17,128 nucleotides of DNA from DASROJ01 sp035646975 (GCA_035646975.1 DASROJ010000375.1:1-17128), one strand, 5' to 3'. Positions 1-7,419 are shown, counted from the first letter of the stretch. Notes: generated from the letters alone by a model not told the origin. A program made the numbers and translations.

Positions 1-772
1 AGGAACCTGGGCATTGGTCGAAACCGCCGACCGTGGCGGCGCGCTGGTGTATCGGCATGGTGTGGCCGTCACTCCGGCCAACGCCGGCGCAGACGCCGCC
101 AGAGCTCCGGCGTCCACCGCGAAGTCCGCGCCTTCGGCCCCCCCTGCGCAAGTGCCCGCGCGCCCCGCCGCGCCTGCTTCGCCCGTCATCAGGGGAGCCG
201 ATGGCACGCTGGTCTGGATGCCGGGGCCCGACGATTCAGCGCAGCTGGGCGCCATCCTCACCAACGCGGTGGGATCCGACCCGGCCGTCGTCACCGCCGA
301 GGCCATTCCACCGTCGTCCGGCGCGCCGGCCGGCCCGGGGATCAACCTGCGGGTTTCAGGTCGCTCGATGCTCCTGCTGTCGGGAACCTACGGCGATGTC
401 CAGCTCGAAGCGGTGCTCGATCTCACGGGATTCCAGGGAGCGGCCGCGCTCGCGCACCACGCCAGCGCCCTCGATGATGCCGGGATCTTTCAAATCACCA
501 CCCAGGGGATCGCCTCGCTCGTGCATCTGCGCAGCAAACGGGATCGCCAGCTCGACCAGGCCGAGACCCGGTTGCCGCCCCAGCCGATGAAGCTGGTGCT
601 CTCGTCGGCCGGCATGCACATCAAGGGGATGTTGAACGGAAAGGTGCTGGTGCACGCTCACGAAGCGCCGTCACCGGATGGCTCGGTGGGATTACTGCTC
701 GACGGCCACGGAATCGTGCGCCTGATCTCGCTGCAGGTCGAGCCGCTCCGGCACGCCGGCAAGGCCCGTTGA
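1..772 (+). CDS. Uncharacterised protein, 5'-truncated, C-terminal beta-rich domain
   Basis: Only the C-terminal part of this protein is in the window. The frame is open back to the first base, so the TTG at 14 is probably not the true start. After a short segment comes an Ala/Pro-rich low-complexity linker (about residues 25-60 counted from the TTG). A domain of roughly 190 residues follows, with alternating hydrophobic strands. Its layout (LLLSGTYGDVQLEAVLDL, then GMLNGKVLVHAHE, then SVGLLLDGHGIVRLISLQVEPL at the very end) resembles the concanavalin-like/LamG or DUF1080 jelly-roll fold often attached to larger enzymes or kinases. That is my inference from the pattern. No catalytic motif is visible. 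It converges with the minus-strand aminotransferase gene, with 21 bp between the two stops and no clear terminator hairpin. Confidence 0.6.
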   Translation, partial: GTWALVETADRGGALVYRHGVAVTPANAGADAARAPASTAKSAPSAPPAQVPARPAAPASPVIRGADGTLVWMPGPDDSAQLGAILTNAVGSDPAVVTAEAIPPSSGAPAGPGINLRVSGRSMLLLSGTYGDVQLEAVLDLTGFQGAAALAHHASALDDAGIFQITTQGIASLVHLRSKRDRQLDQAETRLPPQPMKLVLSSAGMHIKGMLNGKVLVHAHEAPSPDGSVGLLLDGHGIVRLISLQVEPLRHAGKAR

Positions 773-793
773 TCGCGGCGGCATGATCGAGTT

Positions 794-1975
794 TCAGACG
801 CCGCTGCCGCCGGCCAGCACCTGTCCGAACACCTCCACGGCCTGCCGCATCTCCTCCATCGTGCCCATCGTGACGCGGATGTGGCTGGTCAGCGGCGGAA
901 AAGCCCGGCCGATCATGACGTTGCGTTTGCGGCAGGCTGCCCTGAACTCCTTCGCGTCGCGCCGGATGTCGATCATCATGAAGTTCGTCTGGCTCGGCAC
1001 GACCTTGTAACCGGCCGTCTCGAAGTAGCGGCGTGTGAACTCCCTGGCCTCCCGGTTCAGACGGCGCTGCTGTTCGATGTGATCCTTCAGGTCGAGGCTC
1101 GCCAGCGCGGCCGCAGCTCCCAGCAGGTTCACGCCGCTCGGCAGCTGATGCCGTGACAAGGCCTTGATGGTCGCGGTGCTGCCGACGGCATAACCCACGC
1201 GCAGACCCGCCATGCCGAAGACCTTGGAAAAGGTTCGCGAGACGATGACGCGCGGGTTCTCGATCGCCACCGGTATCGCGGTGGCATATCCCGGATCGTC
1301 GACGTACTCGAAGTAAGCCTCGTCGATCAGGATGGTCGTGCCGGGCGACGAACGGCCCATGCGAGCCACGAACTCCTTCACCTCGGAAAGCGTGTGAACC
1401 GTGGCGGTCGGGTTGTTCGGGTTGCAGAGATAGACCAGACCGGCGCCCGATGCCTTCGCTTCCATCGCCGACAGGTCCAGTCTCAGCGCGCGGTCCAGCG
1501 GCACCGGGCTGACCGGCGCGCCGACCGCCTGGGCGAACCCGGCCGGGTCCTCGAAGGTCGGTGCCGCGGTGACCAGCGGGCGCGCCTCGGCGGTGAACTG
1601 GTGCACGGCCATCCGCAGTATCTCGGTGGACCCGCAGCCCAGCAGCACGTTGTCAGGAACGAGCTTGTGCGAATCCGCGATTGCCTGCTGGAGACGATCC
1701 TCCGGCATGTCGGGATAGCGTGACGCCTCGTCCAGCGCGCCGTGTATCGCCTCGAGCGCTGCCGGACCCGGTCCGTTGGGATTCTCGTTGCTGTCCAGAC
1801 GCACGGCGGATGACGGCGCCGCGAACAGGCCGGTGACGAGGGAGAATGGACGAGATGCGCCCGACGCCCTGCCGAGAGCCGCCTCGCGACCACGCGCGGC
1901 GATCGCGGGCACCGCGAGCGCTCCCACGCCACCGACACCCAGCGTTCTGACGAACATGCGTCGAGACAGTGTCAT
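794..1975 (-). CDS. Tat-exported HisC-like PLP aminotransferase
   Basis: A fold-type I PLP-dependent aminotransferase of the histidinol-phosphate aminotransferase class, 393 aa. Visible family landmarks are the substrate-end motif DSNENPNGP (61-69), CGSTEIL (114-120), CNPNNPT with N185, the cofactor Asp in ILIDEAYFEY (D218), and the Schiff-base lysine K251 in SRTFSKVFGMAGLRVG. The N-terminus has a twin-arginine leader (SRRMFVRTL, then a Gly/Ala hydrophobic stretch ending near AIAARG), which cytoplasmic HisC lacks. The protein should therefore be exported folded with its PLP. Its substrate cannot be read from sequence, and no other histidine genes are nearby, so a biosynthetic HisC role is unlikely. 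The ATG is preceded by GAGGTGAG. It lies 58 bp downstream of the DinB-type gene on the same strand. Confidence 0.88.
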   Translation of the reverse strand: MTLSRRMFVRTLGVGGVGALAVPAIAARGREAALGRASGASRPFSLVTGLFAAPSSAVRLDSNENPNGPGPAALEAIHGALDEASRYPDMPEDRLQQAIADSHKLVPDNVLLGCGSTEILRMAVHQFTAEARPLVTAAPTFEDPAGFAQAVGAPVSPVPLDRALRLDLSAMEAKASGAGLVYLCNPNNPTATVHTLSEVKEFVARMGRSSPGTTILIDEAYFEYVDDPGYATAIPVAIENPRVIVSRTFSKVFGMAGLRVGYAVGSTATIKALSRHQLPSGVNLLGAAAALASLDLKDHIEQQRRLNREAREFTRRYFETAGYKVVPSQTNFMMIDIRRDAKEFRAACRKRNVMIGRAFPPLTSHIRVTMGTMEEMRQAVEVFGQVLAGGSGV

Positions 1976-2027
1976 CGGCTCACCTCACAGGAGCAGGATC
2001 GTCCGTGCGCGCACGTTCAAGCATACA

Positions 2028-2042
2028 CCCGGCTCAACCGGG
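2028..2042 (-). terminator. Weak hairpin at the DinB-gene stop
   Basis: CCCGG and CCGGG arms (2028-2032 and 2038-2042) flank a 5-nt loop that contains the TGA stop of the DinB-type gene. There is no T-tract, so at best it is a weak or factor-assisted stop before the aminotransferase gene. Confidence 0.2.
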
Positions 2043-2525
2043 CTCTTCCGTCCGAACCTTCAGACGCTCGATTTCCTCGAGATGGCCCCGGTCGTGCTCG
2101 ATCATCATCCCGACCAGCCGGGCCAGGCTGATCGTGCCGACCTGCTCGAGCTCGCCAAGACGACCGAGCGTCGATACCGTCGCGCTTTGGAGAAGCTCGA
2201 GCGTCTCGAGCCGGGCGGTTGCGAAGGCGCGCACCTCCGACCGCAAATCGCGCCTGTTGTAGCTCCGCTCGATCGCCAGACGCTCGCCATCGAGATCCTC
2301 CAACGACGGATGATCTTCTTCGATGAGACGGCGAACCCTGACCAGGTACCCCTCGCGCTCGATGTCATGAAGATGGGCCACGTTCTCGAGAATCGAGAAC
2401 GCCCCTCCCGGAGGCTTGCCGCGGGCCCGCTCGGGTGCGAGCCCGCGTGTCGCTTCGTCCACCAGCGCGGGGGCGCCGCGCAGGGTCTCGATGGCTTTCC
2501 TGTATTCGTCTTCGCTCATCTTCAT
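2034..2525 (-). CDS. DinB/YfiT-type four-helix protein
   Basis: A 163-aa soluble protein with the helical layout of the DinB/YfiT superfamily (metal-binding four-helix bundles, some acting as thiol-dependent transferases). Candidate metal ligands are H51/H53 in VAHLHDIERE and H144/H148 in EHDRGHLEEI, which also fits an HxxxHxE pattern. I place the start at 2525, although the frame is open further upstream. This ATG overlaps the TGA of the SUMF1-type gene as ATGA, and GGAGG lies 10 nt upstream. The overlap indicates translational coupling to that gene. No signal peptide is present, so it should act in the cytoplasm. The substrate is unknown. Confidence 0.85.
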   Translation of the reverse strand: MKMSEDEYRKAIETLRGAPALVDEATRGLAPERARGKPPGGAFSILENVAHLHDIEREGYLVRVRRLIEEDHPSLEDLDGERLAIERSYNRRDLRSEVRAFATARLETLELLQSATVSTLGRLGELEQVGTISLARLVGMMIEHDRGHLEEIERLKVRTEEPG

Positions 2526-3346
2526 GATGGAGGAACCTCCCGCACGACCCTGAAGCCGAGGCTGAATCCCCGGTCCGCGGGCTGATGCGTGTAGCGCAGC
2601 GCGCAACGTGCGCTGTTGGCGTCGAAATACCAGCTTCCACCGCGGATCACTTTGCGCTCGGACGAACAGCTGCCCACCGGATCGGTGACCGCATCGGCAG
2701 GATAGGGGCAGAAATCGTCCTCGCACCATTCCCAGACGTTGCCGTGCATGTCGCGAAGACCCCAGGCGTTTGGCGCGAAGCTGCCGACAGGTGTCGGACC
2801 CTCGCGGTAGATACCCGTCGGAAAACCATCGTACGGATGGTTGCCGTCGTAATTCGCCTGCAAGGTGGTCAGGTTGGCGCCCGTGCTGAACGGCGTCGTG
2901 GTGCCGGCGCGGCATGAATACTCCCACTCGGCCTCCGTGGGAAGCCTGAAGCGTTCACCGGCGGCGGCGCCGGCGCGCTGAAGCCTGGCGAGATACTCCC
3001 GCACCTGGTGCCAGCTCACCTGCTCGACGGGACAGTCCGCGCCGCACCGCGTGAAGTGGCTCGGGTCACCTCCCATCACCCGGCGCCATTGCCGCTGTGT
3101 CACTTCATCTCTTCCCAGGTAGAAGTCCTTCGAGACGCGGACGAGGTGAGGCAGCTCGGCCGGCTCGCGCCCCGGCTCCTGCGCGGTGGATCCCATCACG
3201 AAGTCACCCGACTTGATAAGGACGAACACCATGCCTGTCGTCGGCTCGATCCACGAATCCGGAGGCGGGTGCGGGATTTCCGGGGCGGCGTGTCGGCAGG
3301 CCGCGAGGATCGCAAGGGCGGCCGCGATCGACTGCCGGTTCGCCAC
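2522..3346 (-). CDS. SUMF1/FGE-fold lipoprotein, incomplete catalytic Cys pair
   Basis: A 274-aa protein of the formylglycine-generating-enzyme/sulfatase-modifying-factor fold. Diagnostic motifs are GMVFVLIKSGDFVMGS (38-53), FYLGRDEVTQRQW, PVEQVSWHQVREY, RLPTEAEWEYSCRAG (134-148), GLRDMHGNVWEWCED (196-210), VIRGGSW (233-239) and the terminal LGFRVVRE. The N-terminus is a short signal ending in a lipobox, LAAC with Cys17, so it is probably an outer- or inner-membrane lipoprotein. In true FGE two cysteines five residues apart near the C-terminus bind copper. Here only C248 is in place and the earlier position is Ala, so formylglycine formation is unlikely. The start is GTG, with AGGAGT 8 nt upstream lying inside the end of the DUF1330 gene. 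Its stop overlaps the DinB-type start. Confidence 0.88.
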   Translation of the reverse strand: MANRQSIAAALAILAACRHAAPEIPHPPPDSWIEPTTGMVFVLIKSGDFVMGSTAQEPGREPAELPHLVRVSKDFYLGRDEVTQRQWRRVMGGDPSHFTRCGADCPVEQVSWHQVREYLARLQRAGAAAGERFRLPTEAEWEYSCRAGTTTPFSTGANLTTLQANYDGNHPYDGFPTGIYREGPTPVGSFAPNAWGLRDMHGNVWEWCEDDFCPYPADAVTDPVGSCSSERKVIRGGSWYFDANSARCALRYTHQPADRGFSLGFRVVREVPPS

Positions 3347-3350
3347 GAAT

Positions 3351-3638
3351 TCACACTCCTTGCACCACGATCATCTCGCTGCTGGCGCTGGCGTGGCGAA
3401 GCGCCTTCGCCTCGCGGTACTCGGGACAGTTCACCCAGGCCTTCGCCCGCTCCATCGTCGGAAACTCGAGAATGACGAGCCGGCTGGGCGCCCATGATCC
3501 CTCCACCGTCTCGAGCGCGCCGCCTCTGACGATGTAGCGACCGCCATAAGCGGCGATCGACGGTGGCGCCTGCCTCTTGTACTCTTCGTACGTCACCGGG
3601 TCCTTCACATCGATGTTGACGACCACGTAGGCTGGCAT
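3351..3638 (-). CDS. DUF1330 family protein
   Basis: A 95-aa single-domain protein, full length for the DUF1330 family (dimeric alpha/beta-barrel, ferredoxin-like fold). Landmarks are MPAYVVVNIDVKDPVTYEEY at the N-terminus, GGRYIVRGG (32-40) and RLVILEFPTMERAKAW with a following CPEY. No biochemical role is firmly established for the family. AAGGAG lies 5 nt before the ATG. The SUMF1-type lipoprotein gene begins 4 bp after its stop, with its ribosome site inside this gene, so the two are likely co-transcribed. Confidence 0.9.
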   Translation of the reverse strand: MPAYVVVNIDVKDPVTYEEYKRQAPPSIAAYGGRYIVRGGALETVEGSWAPSRLVILEFPTMERAKAWVNCPEYREAKALRHASASSEMIVVQGV

Positions 3639-3665
3639 CGGTTCTCCTTGCTCTCAGCTCCTGGT

Positions 3666-3914
3666 TTATCCGCCCGCCGGCCCCGGTTTGTCCGTCTTCT
3701 CCCAGGCCACCAGCACGACGTCGTTGTCAGTGAGGTCATACGGCTTGCAGCGCACGAAGTCGCCGGTGGAATAACGCCATGTCTCTCCCGCCGGCGAGGT
3801 GTTGCTGCCGACGATCTCGTAGACATCCTCGCCACGGTGGACGGCCTTCACCGGCTTCCAGGAATCGGCGTTGTTCCGCGTCACCGTGATGTAGATGTCG
3901 ATCTCATCGGCCAT
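3666..3914 (-). CDS. Small uncharacterised acidic protein
   Basis: An 82-aa soluble protein with no signal or membrane segment. It opens with MADEIDIYITVTRN and has a beta-rich body with WRYSTGDFVRCKPYDL near the middle, ending in a Lys/Pro/Gly tail. The start at 3914 has GAGGTG upstream and is preferred over the longer in-frame start at 3953, which has no ribosome site and begins with an Arg-rich stretch. I do not recognise a family. The W-Y-x-x-GD-x-VRC segment looks like a small beta-barrel turn, but that is only an impression. It sits between the isochorismatase-like and DUF1330 genes with short gaps. Confidence 0.7.
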   Translation of the reverse strand: MADEIDIYITVTRNNADSWKPVKAVHRGEDVYEIVGSNTSPAGETWRYSTGDFVRCKPYDLTDNDVVLVAWEKTDKPGPAGG

Positions 3915-3953
3915 GTCGTCACCTCGAACCCGCAAAGGGCGAAATGCTCTCAT

Positions 3954-4508
3954 TCATTGCAACGCCGCCAGCACCGAATCCGTGTCGTTCACCGAAGCAT
4001 ACTCGCCTTCGAGGTTCGCCAGCGACATGGCGTGGACCTCCTCGGCGGAGCGCGGCGTTCCGGTGAAGTCGCGTTTGTCGAATGTCGCGGTGGCGTCGGA
4101 AACCACGCAGGTCTCGAAGCCGAGGTCGGCGGCCATCCGCGCCGTGGCCTCCACCGAGTTGTTCGTGATGACACCGGCAATCACCAGCGCGCCGATGCCG
4201 CGCGAACGGAGCCATGCCTCCAGCCCCGTGCCGACAAAGGCGCTGTGCTCGTGCTTGGTCACGATCTCCTCGCCCGGCCGGGGCAGGGCTTCGTTCTTGA
4301 ACTCGATGCCGTCCTGCCCGGGGCGGTAGGTGGACCCGGGCTCGCGCGACAGATGACGCACGTGAACGATCGGGCGGCCTGTCCTGCGCCAGGCATCGAG
4401 CAGCCGCTCGATGTTGCGTTCGGCCTGCGGGTTGTTCCTGCGGCCCCAGCTCGGGTGATCGATGGCTCGCTGCACGTCGATCACCAGGAGCGCCGCCGTC
4501 AAAGACAT
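3954..4508 (-). CDS. Isochorismatase-like hydrolase with Ser at the catalytic Cys position
   Basis: A 184-aa member of the isochorismatase/nicotinamidase-like hydrolase superfamily. The catalytic Asp is D11 (ALLVIDVQ) and the catalytic Lys is K85 (EIVTKHEHSAF). The third triad position falls in VIAGVITNNSVEATARMA, where the nucleophilic Cys of amidases is replaced by Ser118. The remaining fold motifs (RPIVHVRH, LGFETCVVSDATATFD) are intact. Either the protein is a natural Ser-variant subfamily or it lacks Cys-hydrolase activity. The second ATG (4508) is chosen because GAGG lies 8 nt upstream. The ATG at 4514 sits directly against that ribosome site. It follows the LysE-type gene by 23 bp. Confidence 0.87.
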   Translation of the reverse strand: MSLTAALLVIDVQRAIDHPSWGRRNNPQAERNIERLLDAWRRTGRPIVHVRHLSREPGSTYRPGQDGIEFKNEALPRPGEEIVTKHEHSAFVGTGLEAWLRSRGIGALVIAGVITNNSVEATARMAADLGFETCVVSDATATFDKRDFTGTPRSAEEVHAMSLANLEGEYASVNDTDSVLAALQ

Positions 4509-4531
4509 CCTCATCACCTCGGAAGGCCCGG

Positions 4532-5185
4532 CTATCGCCTGCGCATCGCCGCGAGTCCCGCCCCGGCGCCGATCAACAACACGCCCGCCGCGCGATTCAG
4601 TCCGACGGAGAGTCCCGGACGCCGCACGACGGCACGAGCCCTGTGGCATGCCGCGATATAAAGGGCAAGCACCATGACCTCGAGCAGGATCGAGCTGATG
4701 CCGAGGATGGCGACCTGCGCAGGAACGGGGCGCGTCGCGTCGATGAACTGCGGCAGCAGCGCCGTGAAAAAGAAGATCGCCTTCGGATTCGCTCCCTGGG
4801 TGACCAGCCCATGCATGAACGGCTTGAGCCGCCGGCGCGCCGCCGGCTCCGCCGTCTCGTTCCCCTCCTGCCCCGGCTCCGGCCCGGCCTGCTCGAGACC
4901 GCGCCTGGAAAGCACCATCAGCGCTCCGATCCAGATCAAGTATGCCGCGCCGAGCCACTTGATCAGGAAGAACAGCTGGTACGAGGCCATCAGCACGGCG
5001 CCGATGCCGGTGGCCGAGATGATGAAATAGGCCGCGTTCGCCCCCAGGATGCCGAGAGTGGCCCCGAAGCCGGCCCGCGCGCCTGAAGAAAGACTCAACG
5101 ACACCACGAGCAGCACGGCGGGCCCCGGTGTGAAGCAAAGCACCGTCTCGGTGGCGCAGAAAAGCAGCCATGCCTGCAGCGTCAT
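4532..5185 (-). CDS. LysE/RhtB family amino-acid exporter
   Basis: A 217-aa inner-membrane protein of the LysE/RhtB translocator family. The N-terminal helix carries the characteristic CFTPGPAVLLVVSLSLSSG, followed by ATLGILGANAAYFIISATG and IKWLGAAYLIWIGALMVLSRR. A polar Glu/Pro/Gln-rich cytoplasmic loop precedes FMHGLVTQGANPKAIFFFTA, another family signature. About six membrane segments are expected, and export of amino acids or related metabolites is the usual role. Its ATG overlaps the stop of the receiver/DUF3052 gene as ATGA, suggesting translational coupling. The substrate cannot be predicted. Confidence 0.92.
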   Translation of the reverse strand: MTLQAWLLFCATETVLCFTPGPAVLLVVSLSLSSGARAGFGATLGILGANAAYFIISATGIGAVLMASYQLFFLIKWLGAAYLIWIGALMVLSRRGLEQAGPEPGQEGNETAEPAARRRLKPFMHGLVTQGANPKAIFFFTALLPQFIDATRPVPAQVAILGISSILLEVMVLALYIAACHRARAVVRRPGLSVGLNRAAGVLLIGAGAGLAAMRRR

Positions 5186-6000
5186 GGCGCCATGCTCCGG
5201 CGCCGGGCGAACTTGAGCCCTGACCAGGTGTCGTCGATGGCGCAGATCTTGTAGTCGACGAGCCCCGCGGCCAGGCCTGCCTGTCGGACCCGCGCCTGCG
5301 TGAGATCGGCGGCCATCGCGGAGGTTTTCTTCGGCCAGGCGATCCAGAGTCCGCCCGCGGGCGCTCGCTCCGCCATCGCTCCGATTCCCCGTGAAAGCTC
5401 GGCGCCGGTTCGCACGAACCAGACCGTGAGGTCGGATCGCCGTTTCGCTCCGGCCACCAGTTTGACCTTGTCGGGCAGCGCGCCGAGCGTCGAGGGAAAC
5501 CCCGACGGCGCGCCGGCCAGCGCAACGGTGCAACCCGGCTTGATCCCCAGCTTCTTCGGCAGCGGTGTGCCCGAATAGCCCGCCAGAGCGGAGGCCGGCA
5601 CCACCGGCTCGGCCGGTGGATGCGCGATGGCCCGTTTCAATGAGGCGCCGATTCCTGTCATCTCTGTCATTCCAGTCCAGGACGCGTAGACCGCGTCGGG
5701 CAGAAGCTGGCGCACCCTGGCCATCTTCACCGGATCGCCGTCGACGAAAACAAGCGGCAGGCGGCGCGTGCTCTTCTGCTGCCGGACCATCAGCGCCACG
5801 TCGCGGCCATGCGAGGGCAGGCGAGACATGTCGATGACCATCGCTTCGGGCGGATTCTCCTTCAGATTTCGAAACCAGTCCCCATTCTGCCCGACGATGA
5901 TGACGTCGTATCCGGCCTGCCTCAGCAGCTCGGCCCGCTGCTTCGACTCGACGGCGTTCCAGTGCACCAGGAACACTCGCTGCGCGATCCGTCTGCTCAT
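5182..6000 (-). CDS. Pseudo-receiver fused to DUF3052 domain
   Basis: A 272-aa two-domain protein. Residues about 6-120 have the alternating pattern of a response-regulator receiver: VFLVHWN, then AMVIDMSRLPSHG with D57 at the phosphoacceptor position, then LPLVFVDGDP. The acidic pair is replaced by H13-W14, and no conserved Lys is seen at the last strand, so the domain is degenerate. Residues about 139-268 match the DUF3052 pattern: LAGYSGTPLPKKLGIKPG, VWFVRTGAEL, GGLWIAWPKKTS, and the ending CAIDDTWSGLKFARRR. DUF3052 proteins are usually stand-alone and of unknown function. The ATG shares one base with the stop of the methyltransferase gene (TGATG), and its own stop overlaps the LysE-type start. 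The frame is open far upstream, but that part overlaps the methyltransferase. Confidence 0.88.
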   Translation of the reverse strand: MSRRIAQRVFLVHWNAVESKQRAELLRQAGYDVIIVGQNGDWFRNLKENPPEAMVIDMSRLPSHGRDVALMVRQQKSTRRLPLVFVDGDPVKMARVRQLLPDAVYASWTGMTEMTGIGASLKRAIAHPPAEPVVPASALAGYSGTPLPKKLGIKPGCTVALAGAPSGFPSTLGALPDKVKLVAGAKRRSDLTVWFVRTGAELSRGIGAMAERAPAGGLWIAWPKKTSAMAADLTQARVRQAGLAAGLVDYKICAIDDTWSGLKFARRRSMAP

Positions 6001-6830
6001 CACGACGTGCCGCCTTTCGGCTTCGTGGCCACCGAGTAGACCACATCGGTCCGCAGGGCGCGCAGACGCGAGGTCCTGGCGAACTCGACACTCGCCCGCC
6101 GCACCCGATCGAGCGATGGCGCGTCGAGGAGATCGAGCGTTCCCCGGTAACCTGAGCCTCTCAGAACCGTCCACCAGTCCTCCGGCTCGCGAATCTCGTG
6201 CACACCCTGGCGCTCGACCACCACGGGATCCTCCACACCCGACTCGTCGAGCAGCCGCCTCAGCGCCCCGCCATCCGCGATCCGATCCCACGGATTGAAT
6301 GCCTTGTACAGGTCGGCCCGCTCCGAGCGAACCGTCTTCCAGAAGGCCGAACTGGCCGGCTCGAACAGGTTGGCCCCCCAGGTCGTGATCGCCAGACGAC
6401 CGCCGGGCTTGACGGCCCGCCACAAGGCGCGCACCGCGCGCTGCATGTCGGAGACGAAAAAAATACCGAAGACGCACATCACCGCGTCGAAGTCGTTGCC
6501 CGCGGCAGCCGTCTCTTCGAAATCGGAGCAACGGAACTCGATGTTGTCCAGACCCTGCCGCCGTGCCTTGGCGCGCCCCAGCTCGAGAAGTTTCTCCGCA
6601 AGATCCACCGCGAGCACCCGGCCGCGCGGGCCGACCAGCTCCGCGGCTGGTAGCGCCGATGAGCCGCTGCCGCAGCAGGCGTCCAGGACGCTCTGTCCGG
6701 GTCTCGGCGACACCCTGGCAACCGTCTCCCGTCCGAACCGGTCCCAGAACGAGAGCGCCGGATCATCGAAAGTGTCGGCAGCGGCGTTGTACGTCGCAAC
6801 GACTCTTGCCCGCTCCTCATCGTTGTTCAC
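6000..6830 (-). CDS. Class I SAM-dependent methyltransferase
   Basis: A 276-aa cytoplasmic methyltransferase of the UbiE/Methyltransf_11-like class. Motif I is SVLDACCGSGSSALPAAE (47-64), the acidic residue ending strand 2 is in VLAVDLAEKLL, motif II is FDAVMCVFGIFFVSD, and motif III is ALWRAVKPGGRLAITTWG. The C-terminal third (about 160-276) is a cap with no recognised signature, so the substrate is unknown. The start is GTG with GGAGAG 8 nt upstream. Its stop overlaps the start of the pseudo-receiver/DUF3052 gene by one base, so the two are probably translated together. I see nothing ergothioneine- or quinone-specific in the motifs. Confidence 0.9.
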   Translation of the reverse strand: MNNDEERARVVATYNAAADTFDDPALSFWDRFGRETVARVSPRPGQSVLDACCGSGSSALPAAELVGPRGRVLAVDLAEKLLELGRAKARRQGLDNIEFRCSDFEETAAAGNDFDAVMCVFGIFFVSDMQRAVRALWRAVKPGGRLAITTWGANLFEPASSAFWKTVRSERADLYKAFNPWDRIADGGALRRLLDESGVEDPVVVERQGVHEIREPEDWWTVLRGSGYRGTLDLLDAPSLDRVRRASVEFARTSRLRALRTDVVYSVATKPKGGTS

Positions 6831-6863
6831 GACCGGTTCTCTCCTGGCGTGTTCACCTTCCGG

Positions 6864-7265
6864 CTACACCCTGACGGGCGTGCGCGGCTCCGCCCCGCCA
6901 GCCGCCCGCAGCAGGCTGCCGAGCATCAGTCCCAGCACCAGCGAGCCCGCGGCGGCCGTATCGAACCAGAGCGGATCGTGGGTCTTGCCGGAGCTGATCA
7001 GCCATGTCGTCTCGCACGCGACCATCAACGACATCACCGCGCCGTGCCATCCGGCATGGTGGCCGGCGATCAGGCCGGCGATGTAACCGCCTGCCACCGC
7101 CGACAGGAAGGTGAAGAAGCCCGAGACGGCCAGCACCCCGAGCGACGACTTCGTGTAGCTGACGCCGCCAAACCAGGTTTCCTGCACCAGCGTGATCAGC
7201 AACCCCATCAGCGCGTACCCTGCCAGCACGCCCACGATACTGCGAACCGCCTTGAGCCACGTCAT
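6864..7265 (-). CDS. Small four-helix integral membrane protein
   Basis: A 133-aa hydrophobic protein with four predicted transmembrane segments (about 9-28, 42-67, 74-90 and 103-121). Short polar connectors lie between them, including a His-containing turn GHHAGWHG (68-75), and the C-terminal tail is basic. Gly-rich helices (AVAGGYIAGLIAG) suggest tight packing. I do not recognise the family. AGAGGAG lies 8 nt before the ATG. It is the first gene after the MITE-like element on the minus strand, and the methyltransferase follows after 33 bp, so these genes could share a transcript. Confidence 0.75.
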   Translation of the reverse strand: MTWLKAVRSIVGVLAGYALMGLLITLVQETWFGGVSYTKSSLGVLAVSGFFTFLSAVAGGYIAGLIAGHHAGWHGAVMSLMVACETTWLISSGKTHDPLWFDTAAAGSLVLGLMLGSLLRAAGGAEPRTPVRV

Positions 7266-7419
7266 GGAATCGACTCCTCTTGATGCGCTTTACCGATGCG
7301 CCTTCCGATGCGCCCGCCCGGAACGGGGTGAACTGCCTGCGCCCGGGTGACGCAGGCTCGATGAGTCTGTTACGAACAAGCCGGCCCCGTGACGGCGCTT
7401 TGGGACAGTTTTATCATTT
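7266..7419. other. Intergenic segment with spaced GATGCGC copies
   Basis: This 154-bp gap lies between the membrane-protein start and the MITE-like element. It holds the ribosome site of the membrane-protein gene and three copies of GATGCGC at 7282-7288, 7295-7301 and 7307-7313, two of them inside CCGATGCGCC. I cannot point to a convincing -35/-10 pair. The last 9 bp (7411-7419) form the left flanking direct repeat of the element. Confidence 0.4.

Noticed and set aside
3008..3475. Plus-strand open frame opposite the SUMF1 and DUF1330 genes
   Set aside because: High-GC antisense shadow with Arg/His-rich translation and no recognised motif. The minus-strand genes are well supported.
5186..6531. 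Long minus-strand upstream extensions of the pseudo-receiver, LysE and isochorismatase frames
   Set aside because: They run through other convincing genes in a different frame and have Arg/Gly-rich shadow composition. The conserved domains start at the chosen codons.
2034..6830. Ergothioneine biosynthesis locus (DinB + FGE fold + methyltransferase + HisC-like enzyme)
   Set aside because: The SUMF1 protein is a lipoprotein, the DinB part is separate, and the methyltransferase does not show the EgtD pattern to my reading. The gene set is only superficially similar.
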